Origin: Salvia splendens
Taxonomy: Eukaryota; Streptophyta; Magnoliopsida; Lamiales; Lamiaceae
Length of the DNA stretch: 64,000 bases
Assembly (NCBI RefSeq): GCF_004379255.2
Contig: NC_056050.1
Coordinates: 1,488,001-1,552,000, forward strand
Direction of reading: 5' to 3'
A program made the position numbers and the translations under genes. This document shows, one piece after another, positions 30,434 to 40,941 of the stretch (position 1 is the stretch's first letter; every line of letters begins with the position of its first letter). Below the pieces are notes generated by a model, which was not told the DNA's origin, searched no databases, and saw only the letters and a list, made by a program, of their open reading frames with translations.

Positions 30434-31931
30434 AAACTTACATAATTGCTAGTCCTCGAGCAATGAAGAAAAAGAATTAAAAGAAGACTTGGATTTAAAG
30501 GGGTTTTAGACATCATCATCGTCTCAAAGAATATGGAATAAAGGAGCATATCACAATACAAATTCCATCAAGTTAAGCTGTCGAATGCACTTTTGCTACT
30601 AACTCGTATATCACCTTGGATTCGTACTTCACTCGGGATGTATATATGTGTGTATATTCACCTCACTAAAAAGTGTTTAACGTATCAAGTAGTCACTCAA
30701 ATCAAGCAAAAATGCATGGTTTACCATAAGCTTGCTCAATGTCTAACCTCTCCTCTACCTCGTATGACAATACATCAAGAGTCCGAAAGGTCTTTTGTTT
30801 AGGTTATAATGTAGGCTCTTTGGTAAGGTGAGGAAATATTTGGCTAAAGTGACTGAAATTCCCAAAACGTAAAATCCCAAGAGATCACAACAATCAACTT
30901 TTAACTTCAACCATTCTCAAAACACTTCTAGATAATAACTAGACTTTGTCTAATTTCTTCCCAACTTCCAAAGACCTCAAATTATTCTCTATATACAATT
31001 TTTTTTCTTTCTTCTTTTTTTTTCTTTTTCTCTTCTTTTTTTTTTCTTTTTCATTCACTCTTTTTTTTTTCTAAGTACAAACTCAACCAACCTTTTTCAA
31101 TTATACTTTCCCAACTCTTCTTTTTCAAATCTCAACAAATTTAGAGTCTAGGATTCCCAATCCACTTGATTAGCTTGACAAAAGAAAAGGCTTAAGGCTC
31201 AAACTTGGCTATCAAGGATGTTATGTATTAAGGTTAGTGTGTAGGTAAAAATGAGGCTAACAACGATGGCCTAACATCTTCCCCTATCTTTAAGGTCACT
31301 ATGTAGACTCAAGAAGACCAGGAGCAAGTTCTAGAAACACATGCACAATTGATGATAAAACACACATGAAAGAATTGAAGGCTCAAAAATCTCACTTGGG
31401 TAAATAGCATGAATCAAGGCAAACAAGCAATTCGTTACTTATGCACCCAATTACTCAAACTCTCAAGTCAATGGTCAAGTGATAGCTCAAAATGGATGGT
31501 TCTTTTATCATAGACGACTAGTCTTCACCCCAATTACTACCAAATTTTTTTCAATTCAAGCTCAAAATTTTCAATCAATCACAACCAAACAACACAAAAC
31601 TTCATGAATTTCTTATACAAAGCAATTCTATCCTAAAACAAAATAAAAACAACAAAACACAACTAATCAAACTAAAGCAAAAATAAAGGAAAAAGACAAG
31701 TACCTCGTTAGTGTCCCTATCCACCATATCATCCCCCCAAACTTATTCAAAGCTATGCAAAGAATAAGTTTGAAAAGTTGGTGGAGAAGGGAGACTAACA
31801 TGGTATACAAGCAACATAAAACACACAAAAAACAAACAGAAACAAAAGAATTAAAAGATACCTACTAGGGGTTACCTCCCCTACAGTGCCTTTGGTTTTC
31901 GTCGTTGGCTCGACGTCGTCCATGAGCTGCA
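30434..31931 (-). other. 3' internal region of the Athila-like element
   Basis: No ORF that I trust. A pyrimidine-rich stretch (about 30997-31080, mostly T with C) and AC-rich sequence. It would be the long 3' untranslated part of the element. Confidence 0.6.
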
Positions 31932-32938
31932 TCATGTCACGCCATAAATGGTGGCGTTGGATTTTCTGTCAATCTTGGAAGCATATGATATAGCCAATCT
32001 CTTCTTCCACCAAGTATTTTTCAGAGCCCCATCAGAAATTTCAGTTTCCACTTTGGATAAATTTTCAGCTTTTGTTTTCTTCACCTTCACTTTAGGATTT
32101 GATGTAGTCTCTTCTTTAGAAGTTGATCCACCACATGAACCAAACATCCATTGCGGTAAAGAAAAATCCCCAAATGTGGACTCAATTTCTTGTGCCTTTT
32201 GGACCTCTACAACGTGCACAGCTTTGCACTCTTTCTTCATAACAAGTTCTTCTTCCTCACGACTCTTCATAGCATTGTAGATAGATAGGATGTGACGTTT
32301 GTTACCCATATGAAGAGTGAGCTCTCCCTTTGCCACATCTATCAATGCTTTTCCCGTTGCAAGGAATGGGCGCCCCAGGATAAGCGGTATATTCACGTCT
32401 TCTTCCATATCCAATACTACAAAATCGACGGGAAATATGAAGTCATGTACCCTCACAAGAACGTCCTCAACAATTCCTTTAGGATAGGTGACAGTTCTAT
32501 CTGCCATCTGTAGTGTTATTGTTGTCGGCTTGAGAGTGCCGATCTTCATCTTTCTGAAAAATGATAATGGCATCAAATTTATGCTCGCCCCCAGATCACA
32601 AAGTGCCTTTGTCTGTCTGTCATTTCCAATAACGCATGAGATGTTGAAACTCCCAGGATCTTTAAGCTTGGCCGGTAGCTTTTTCTGAATTATGGCACTA
32701 CAATTTTCAGATATGTTCACCGTCTCATAGTCAGTCCACTTCTTCTTCTTGGAGAGCACATCTTTTAGAAACTTTGCATATGTAGGCATTTGCTGTAACG
32801 CCTCTACCAACGGGATGTTGATGTTCACTTTTCTAAATATGTCAAGAAACCGAGAGAAGTCATCATCTAGTTTCTTCTTCTGCACGCGCTGTGGAAATGG
32901 GATGTTGATGTTCACTTTTCTAAATATGTCAAGAAACC
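31932..32938 (-). pseudogene. Gag-protease remnant of the Athila-like element
   Basis: The recognisable part runs from FPQRVQKKKLDDDFSRF through EALQQMPTYAKFLKDVLSKK to an aspartic protease with CDLGASINLMPLS (D-L-G in place of DTG, normal for this group) and PLILGRPFLATG. A 13-residue segment (FLDIFRKVNINIP) occurs twice at about 32835-32870 and 32905-32938, at the fusion to the LTR. The frame runs on into LTR sequence to 33029, which is not native coding. Gag 5' half and pol are lost. Confidence 0.8.
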
Positions 32939-35334
32939 CGCAAGTGTACGGGGCTAGTGTAGCAATTAGTAAGCAAGAGTATCGTATCCCACAGAGACAA
33001 TTTTGTATCAGCTTAACTACCACGAACAAAGATCAACTACTATCTAGACAATCAAGTGCAGTTTTGTTTGTTCTAACAACTAATAAAAGCATATAATAAG
33101 CAAATATCAATTAAGGACTAGAAAAGGCGGTGCGGCGATGATATGAGAGATACTATGGAGAAAATGTAGAACTCAAGGATCCGATGCACAATTCCAAGCT
33201 CTTATCCAATTGATTCGCCTTACCTTTTGGTGTCTCTAGAGTTACTAAGTCAACCACGATTATAGATTAAACCCCCTCCCGGGGTGAGAAACCTGCAGAT
33301 TAGATGCTAGAATTGAAGTCCCCTTCTAATCCTAAAACCTCTAACTCCCAAAAGTTTGATTAGGTTAATGACCTCACTCAAAACCTCAACTCTCCCGAGT
33401 TCTATTGTATTAAGGTGTGAATTATTCTTCTTTCCGGATTAACTATTTCATCTCCCGATTAATCTAATTAATCCTACACAATCAAATGGTGATCAAGCAA
33501 TTGAAAGGAATAAACCCAAGAATAATCAAATAACTACAAGAGCAAGGCAAGAGCAAAATCAATCGGATAAAAACTATGAAATTAGTGCATCATCACCAAG
33601 AATTCTACAAGAGATGTTTAGCTACTCATGTTTATGAAGAAAATCATGTTCAACACAAAGAAATTCAACAAACACATGAAATATAGATACTAAGTACTCC
33701 TGTGAGAGCAATCTATGGAATGAAGCTTCAATCTTCCGATATAGAGTCTTCAATCTTCAAATCTCTCTCTCAAAGGTGTTCTTGGGGTGTGTGTGAGTGT
33801 TGGAGGCGGTAGGTGTAATGTGTGTCCGAACCCTAGGCTTTTTCCCTTCTATTTCCCTTCAAAAATCGCGTTTTTAGCTTTCAGACGCGTCAGACAATCC
33901 GACCCGGTCGGGTTGTATTTTTGAACTGGAAATTCAACCCGGCCGGGTCACCATTTTAGGACAGTTGCTGGATTCTGACTCAACCCGGCCGGGTTGTATT
34001 TTTGCACTGTAAATTAACCCGGCCGGGTTACATGTGCGCGGCTTTCGTAGATCGGCCATATCTCTCTCATCCAAACTCCGATTAGGCCGTTTGAGATACC
34101 CACGCGAAGCTCTTTCGAAGACGAAGAGAATGATATGCAGTGGGTGTTGATTGGACTTCAAAATCTCTAGAAGAATTGTCTCAAACCAAGGCTGCTGCAT
34201 ATCCACCTATTTTACACCTTTTTCTACACATTCTTAACAAAAAGGTCAACATACCAACATAATAGAGAAGTAGATATAAACACGCCTAATAATAGACGAA
34301 ATATGATCACATTCATACAAGACCACCCTCTAAAACCATGTAAAATCCAAGTATGTCAATAATGCACAATTTTTGAACTGCAATGCATACGAACAAGATG
34401 TGCTGTGTTATTATGTTTGACACACGTTTCTTGTTTCCCCTAAGAGTTTAATAAGCTTAGGGGCTAGGGTATAGTACGTACACATTACTAAATGCACGTA
34501 TGTAATCTTCACTGCGATGATTAACCCATATACACAATACCTCTAATAATGCATAATATACTCAGATAATGACAATTAACAGCTACATAATGCACTACCT
34601 AAACCAAATAATGCACATACGTATATTCCAATAACAACAATTTGTTAGTAATGTCTACGTACTATACCCTAGCCCCTAAGCTTATTAAACCCTTAGGGGA
34701 AACAAGAAACGTGTGTCAAACATCATAACATGGTACATCGTATTCGTATGCATTGCAGTTCACATATTGTGCATTATATAGTTCATAACATCCATTACTC
34801 GTGACAATTTGGTGAATTATTCGTATCGTTTTATAATTTGTTATAAATGCGTACGTACTATACCCTATCCCCTAAGCTTATTAAACCCTTAGGGGAAACA
34901 AGAAACGTGTGTCAAACATCATAACACAACACATCTTGTTTGTATGCATTGCAGTTCACAAATTGTGCAATATATAGTCAATTATATCCATTACTATTGA
35001 CCATGTGAAGATTACATACGTGTCTACGTACTATACCCTAGCCCCTAAGCTTATTAAACCCTTAGGGGAAACAAGAAACGTGTGTCAAACATCATAACAT
35101 GGTACATCTTATTCGTATGCATTACAGTTCACATATTGTGCATTATATAGTCAATTATATGCATTACTCGTGACCATGTGGTGCATTATTCGTAGATACC
35201 AAAATGTGGCAGTTCCTTTTTCGTCAAATGACAATAATAACCCTGAGATCAATCTGGTCCATTGATGCCTTAGATCTAACGCATAATATTAAGAAAGAAA
35301 AAGGATCTAAGATGTGAAAAGGAGAATAAGGCTC

Positions 35335-35335
<1 letters not shown>

Positions 35336-35372
<37 letters not shown>
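35336..35372. repeat. (TA)n tract between two elements
   Basis: An alternating AT run separates the foldback element from the small MITE at 35373-35658. Confidence 0.95.
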
Positions 35373-35375
<3 letters not shown>

Positions 35376-35654
35376 AAAATGATCAATACAAAACTTGATC
35401 TCAATACAAAATCCAGACCAAATCCTGACCATGAGATTTGACAATCCAATGGTCAATAATTAAACAAAAACACGGAGGGTCATTGTAAAGCAGTTTTAGG
35501 TCATATTATAAACTTTGGGTTTGAGGTCATGTTAAGATCATTTCATGTCATCCTTACTATAATGACGTAAAAATAAGCTTACAATGACCTAAAAATGACT
35601 TTTGTATGCTTGGTTCTGCATTTTTGTATTAAGAATGGTTTTGCATGGATCAAA

Positions 35655-35658
<4 letters not shown>
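35373..35658. mobile_element. Small (TA)n-bordered MITE
   Basis: The left end GGAAAATGATCAATACAAAA is mirrored by the right end GCATGGATCAAAACCC, with (TA)n on both sides (35336-35372 and 35659-35711). Interior rich in AATGACCTAAAA words. No ORF. Confidence 0.75.
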
Positions 35659-35715
<57 letters not shown>

Positions 35716-36011
35716 GAGGCTAGGGAGGGGCCATGCAAATTTGGGGGCCCAGGGCGGCCGCTCCACTTGCCCCCCTCATGACCGGCCCTGCTCTTAATCG
35801 GGGACGGAGGGAGTAGATGTGTAGTGTGTTAAGTGAGTAGGTAATAAAGTAGATAAAGTAAGAAAAAAATAGAGAGAATAAAGTAAAAAATGAATAAATT
35901 AATGGATAGAATGAAGTGGGAAAGATAACTCAACAACGAAGGAACTAATACTATTTAGTCATGTCAACTCTACCATGTTCAAACTTTAATTATTACTGTC
36001 CATGCTCTATC

Positions 36012-37494
36012 ATTTTTTTATAACAGACTCACCCTCACAGGAGGAATTCCAACCTCTGTCACCAATGCTTCTCAGCTTACTGATATTGACTTGAGCAGCA
36101 ATTCATTCACTGGCCCCATCCCCGACTTCGGTAACCTAAGACATCTGCACTTCCTTGATCTAAGTGACAATAATTTGACTGGGATTGAATCGCCAAATCA
36201 AGAATTGGAGTTTCTCTCTGGTTTAGTAAACTGCCAAAATTTAGTTAGCTTGGATATTAGTAACAATCCGATGATGAATGGTATCCTTCCAGCTTCCATT
36301 GGGAACTTGTCTACTTCTCTTTCCAGCTTTACAGCATCTGACTGCAGCATCAGAGGTATAATTCCTCCTGAATTTGGAAATTTGAGGCATTTGGAAGTTT
36401 TGGATTTATCCAAGAATCAACTCACAGGATTCATCCCAACTACATTTTCAAAGGGTTGCAGGCTTGAGTCACTCGACTTGAATGGTAATAAGTTGGAAGG
36501 AGCGTTACCCCGATCCCTTTCCAATTGTCGAAGTATGCGGGTTCTTAATATTGGAAACAACAGAATACAAGACACCTTTCCGGTTTGGACTGGAAATCTC
36601 ACTGATCTTCGCGTCCTCATATTGAGATCCAACAACTTTAGTGGTACCATTCCTTCTCTCACTTCCAATACTACTCTTCCATTCCCCAAGTTACAGGTTT
36701 TCGATATGTCCCATAATGCATTCATTGGCAATCTGCCCCAAGAATATCTGAGGAACTTCAAAGGGATGATCGATCTACAAGAGAATCATCGAGGAGAATA
36801 CGGGTTTCCGTATCAGTTTCTGATTCCCATGCTCCTTGCTGATTCATATTCGTTTACAGTAACAATGAAAGGTTCGGATCTAGAATATAAGAGAAGTTTG
36901 ATAGCCTTGGCAACACTTGACATGTCATCCAACAGATTCTCAGGCAGTATACCAAATTCCATAGGAGATTTAAATTACTTGATTAATTTGAATCTGTCTC
37001 ACAATTGCCTCACTGGAGGTATACCTGCATCTCTTGGAAACATTACGAAACTCGAGTCGCTGGACTTGTCTTCAAACCGGTTGGAAGGTGAAATTCCAAC
37101 AGAGCTTACAAAGCTCACATTTCTTTCTACGGTGAACTTTTCCACGAATAATCTATCAGGGAAGATACCTCAATCCAGTGGCCAGTTTTCCACATTCGAA
37201 AATACATCATATGTTGGGAATTCTGAACTATGCGGATTTCCTTTATCACGAAAATGTGAAAAGCCTTTGCCTCCAGTGATGCTGCAAGAAGAAGATAATG
37301 ATGATTATGGTATTCTAGATGGATTCTGTTGGCAGGCCGTTGTTTCAGGGTATGGATGTGGATTCGTAATAGGTGGGATTGTGGGTTGTCTGATTTTTGG
37401 GTATGGAAGGCCTAAATGGTTGTTGGAATGGATCTACAGATTTTACAGGATAAAGATGAGAAGAAATGTGGCACCACAAAGAAGAAGAAGATAA
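36012..37494 (+). CDS. Chimeric LRR receptor-like protein, second copy, 5' incomplete
   Basis: The frame opens upstream of the nominal start (a TTG at 36091). LRR coding is visible from about 36018 (RLTLTGGIPTSVTNASQLTD). It ends in RRRR and a TAA at 37492-37494. First LRRs (PNQELEFLSGLVNC, NNPMMNGILPASIGNLSTSL) match the RLK at 40942-47313. From GFIPTTFSKGCRLESLDLNG onward (about 36427) it becomes Cf-like RLP: island, four LRRs, NSELCG cap, acidic segment (EEDNDDYGIL), transmembrane helix and basic tail. No signal peptide or first exons are seen nearby. The sequence before 36018 resembles an acceptor (TTATAACAG), but its phase does not fit exon 26453-26524. It may be the last exon of the plus-strand locus or a truncated gene. 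Confidence 0.75.
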
Positions 37495-38540
37495 GAAGGT
37501 TGAACCTTTGATGTTGAATGTTGAATAATAGGCATTGTTGTTTTCTCACGTTTATTTGCATCTTATGTTAAACTTTCCAATAATGTTCTACTATCCTTTG
37601 CAATTACACTTGTTTAGCATTCATGTGTTTTGGGCTTTTCGAATTAGATGGTTTGGGTCTCAACCAACAATTATAACTTGGGCTTATTTAACTGCTAAGA
37701 CTTATTAGGTGTGATTAATCACTCCTAATTTTCAGTGCAATGAAAGATAATATTATCAGATCAAAACTTCACTCGATTGAAAATGAGGATTAAGAAAAAA
37801 TGATTTTTATGGACAAGGAGGAAAAAGAAAGGTGGAATAAAAAGAAAGGTGGACATAATCAAACAAGACCAATAGTATAATAATGTTTTCATTTTTGCCT
37901 AAGAATAAGTTCTTAAACAGTTTTATGAGATTTAAAAATTAGTTTTAATACTCCCTCCATCTAATGTTACTTGCACTTTTCATTTTAGGCCGTAAATTTG
38001 GGATTGATTTTTTTAGTGTAATTAAATTAAAATTTCGAGTGTAGTTAAGATGGACATAATCAAACAAGAACAATAGTATAATAATGATTCGGGATTGATT
38101 TTTCTAGTTAAGATACCAAACTTGCTGACTGAAATTTTTTTAGAAATTGTTGTGTAATGTATCTGAATAGAGCTAGGAAATACTATTGTTGAAATATAAC
38201 ATGTAGAGAAACAAAGGTAATTGCGATATTATTGAAGATAGAGTGAAATTGAAAGGTAGTTGAATATATTTTGAGACTGTTCTACGAATATACTTTTTCA
38301 AAAATTGTAAATGTATATTTTTTTATTGAATTGACTAAAAACAAACAGATGGAATATTAATCTTAGCAAATAGCAAATACTCCTTCGCCCCATTTAAAAT
38401 GTCCACATTATTAAATTACAGAAGATATTAAGTGTATGGAGCATATGTGTATGATAAAGCACAAAAAAAGTGATTGGATATTTTAATAAAATAAGAAGAG
38501 AGAGAATTTGTTTCTAAATATGAATAGTGGACATTTTAAG
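37495..38540. repeat. RLP 3' flank, copy 3 of 3
   Basis: It parallels 1428-2700 and 4411-5880. The Stowaway of the other copies is truncated here (about 37950-38045), then an internal jump at about 38045-38105 leads back into the shared sequence. The TA that receives the MITE at 5221 is empty. Confidence 0.75.
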
Positions 38541-38752
38541 TTGGATAGTTGGTAAGGGCTCATTTTGTCATTTAAAATAGTCATTTTTGCCCTCCAAAAT
38601 AGTCTATTTTAGCATTTTTAGTTCTTTCATTAAAATTAGTTCAACGTTAGGACCATAATATATAGAAAATCTCTACTTTTAAGGAATGAAAAAAGTATAA
38701 ATATACTGTTGTATATTACATATTTTCCTTTTTGGAATCTCACTATAAATTG

Positions 38753-38957
38753 TATTCCCCCCGTCCCATAATAGATGACACACTTGAGAAATGACACGAG
38801 AATTCAGGAGATGTTGTTTTGTGTGTTAAGTGGAGAGAGAAAATAATATATTTATATTAATATGAGAGAAAACTTTATCCAAAAAAGGAAGTGTGACATC
38901 TTTTGTGGGGCAAATTAAAAAGGAAAGTGTGGCATCTATTATGGGACGGATGGAGTA
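38753..38957. mobile_element. Stowaway MITE
   Basis: TATTCCCCCCGTCCCATAAT to TATGGGACGGATGGAGTA, TA-flanked. Confidence 0.85.
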
Positions 38958-40941
38958 CTATATATTTTAAAATAAAAACATCACTCTCTTTACGTTTTCT
39001 CTCTCTTACTTTATTCCACATAAATTACAAAACAATATTACATAAAACTAAAAAAAACACTTCACTTAAATTGGGATTGGGTGTATATAAAATCATATCA
39101 TACAAACAATTATAAAATCATATCATACAAACAATAAATTTAGTAATGTACATCTATTGAAAAAAGGACTTATTAGTGGATGATATAAATTTTAATGCAA
39201 AATAGATGAATGTGGAGGTAAGGAAAAAAATATTATAATAAAAAATGAGATTCTCCTCAACTCATTACATAGAAAAACTTATAAAAAAATAAATAGAGAT
39301 TAATTTTGGTGGACAACTTAAAATAAAATAACCAATATTATTTTTATTGGACCGAGATGGTATCAATCAATAAATATAACTAAATCATTCGTAACACGTT
39401 AGATTTCTTAAATAGTAGGAGAATCGATAGTAATATTTTTCTTCAAATCAGATTTAGCTACTCCAAATAAAATCATGTCTAACCAAACAAAAATTAAATA
39501 AAACTCAAATGAAAGAAGAGTAATATTTACTTCTGCTTAAGGTGGCCGTAACGCATGAATGAAAAATGATAAGGTTTTGGCCCAACCAAGTAAGGTATAC
39601 ATTTAAAATTCAAACTAAAATCAATGCGATTTTGTTCCATGAAATGAGTAGTGCATCCGTTGAATTTTCCAATTAAAAGTCAGTAAGATTTTGGCCCAAT
39701 AGAGATAAGTAGGGTTGCATACTTGCAATTAAAGTTATTCCGAGTGAGGCCACAGACCGAATTCTGGTGGTTTTGAATTTTGAAATGCGTCTATAATGTG
39801 CTTCTAAAGCTCTAATATTGTGCTGGTGCGTGCTACATATAATGTGAAACAACAATGCTATAAATCAAAAATATTAGTGGACGTTCTAGATAGATTTCTG
39901 CGGATTGTATTAAAGGCGGTCTATTTTGTATTATAGACAATTTATTTTTACATTATAGACATAGACTGTTTATTTTGTATTATAGATATATACAGACTGC
40001 ATTATAAATAGTTTCTTTTATACATTATAGACAATCAATATCTGTAATGCAAAAATAAGCTGTCTATAATACAAAATAAATTATTTGTAATGCAAAATAG
40101 AGAATATATTTCTATAGTGTACAATTAAATTGAATCTTAATTTTATATCAAAACTAAGACCAAATATAAATCATTAGAAAAACAAATAGGGGATTGAGAT
40201 CTAGGGTTTTTGGCCGGAATTAGTTAAATGTGATTTTGAAAATAAGGGTTAAATTGGTCTCATTGATAAGCCTATGTACATTAAATTAAATAATATACAT
40301 ATCTTATTGACATTATATATACTTCGCTCACGACATTATATACATGGCACTTGTTGCATTACACCACCGCAACATAATGCTCTATGCATTAAAGCCAAAA
40401 CTGCTTGTACCTTTCAAAGGACATTTAACCATTAGTACAATTTTTTCTAGTTAGGATATCAAAGTAATGTCATTAAAAGAATTAAAGTCATAATACAAAT
40501 ACACAACTAATATTTTCGTGCAATTTTTTTGGTCGAAACACATGCAATTGAGACATCATGAAAATATCTCATAAAATAACCTTTAATTTTGATACTATAT
40601 ATAGTATGTAAAAAAATAATTTAAATTGAGGAAGATATACAAAATTTAAGTTGAAAGGATTTATTGAGATTTTTAAGGATTGTCATTGATTTCCAAATTT
40701 ACACTTTTTATATAAAATAAGTCACAAATCTGCAACACAACGAATATAGGCGGTTGATCATCTTAAGCTAATGGCTCTAGTTTATACTTGGTTTGGATAT
40801 AAGAATGAGTTTAAATATTTTGCGTTCATCATCTGATCATCAAATTCAAACCAAGTAGGAAAACATATTATATAGTAAATTCTGAAATTGTAAACGAGAA
40901 TGGTGCTTACATATGATATGTATTATAAGTATTTTACATAT
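38958..40941. other. Intergenic region between convergent receptor genes
   Basis: No gene. It contains about 60-bp diverged repeats (GGTTTTGGCCCA...GTATACATTT) at 39570-39730, similar to 60845-61040, and an inverted-repeat region at about 39910-40100 built of TATTATAGACA/TGTCTATAATA words, likely a foldback MITE. Confidence 0.55.

Larger units (their letters stand above)
28975..34358 (-). mobile_element. Athila-like Gypsy element, internally deleted
   Basis: Flanked by ATAAT (28970-28974 and 34359-34363). In minus orientation the 5' LTR is 34358-32936, missing its last 28 bp, and the 3' LTR is 30425-28975 (1451 bp). The LTRs differ at one base by eye (30057 against 33990). Only a protease region remains (31932-32935); PBS, most of gag, RT and integrase are absent. 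PPT AGTTTGGGGGAG abuts the 3' LTR (30427-30438, minus). Confidence 0.85.
28179..35335. mobile_element. Foldback-like element with inverted subterminal arrays
   Basis: The left arm (28179-28974) and right arm (34364-35335) are inverted copies. Each contains three or four about 170-250 bp units with CCCCTAAGGGTTTAATAAGC followed by TTAGGGG, a small hairpin, and ATGCATACGAA...AAGATGT words. Ends are GGGATGTATTCATTTCC and, reversed, GGGAGCCTTATTCTCC; borders are (TA)n. No coding capacity apart from the Gypsy insertion it carries. Unit copies at 28770-28790 show its uninterrupted sequence. Confidence 0.75.
27380..35790 (-). mobile_element. hAT element remnant hosting further insertions
   Basis: Ends CAGCGCCGGTCTTGAGG and, on the other strand, CAGGGCCGGTCATGAGG. 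The 8-bp duplication CTCTTAAT lies at 27372-27379 and 35791-35798. It keeps only a C-terminal transposase piece (27537-27968). Most of the interior is younger insertions. Confidence 0.9.
27148..35815. mobile_element. Stowaway MITE split by an 8.4-kb insertion
   Basis: The left part is 27148-27379 (TACAACCTCCGTCCAGAGTC inward) and the right part 35791-35815 (ending GGGGACGGAGGGAGTA). The halves rejoin exactly at CTCTTAAT, the hAT target duplication. Outermost layer of the nest. Confidence 0.85.

Noticed and set aside
36018..36033. TTATAACAG as a splice acceptor joining exon 26453-26524 to the RLP exon
   Set aside because: The phase does not fit (upstream exons end after one codon base, here two more would be needed), and the minus RLK has coding sequence with the same TTAACAGACTC text.
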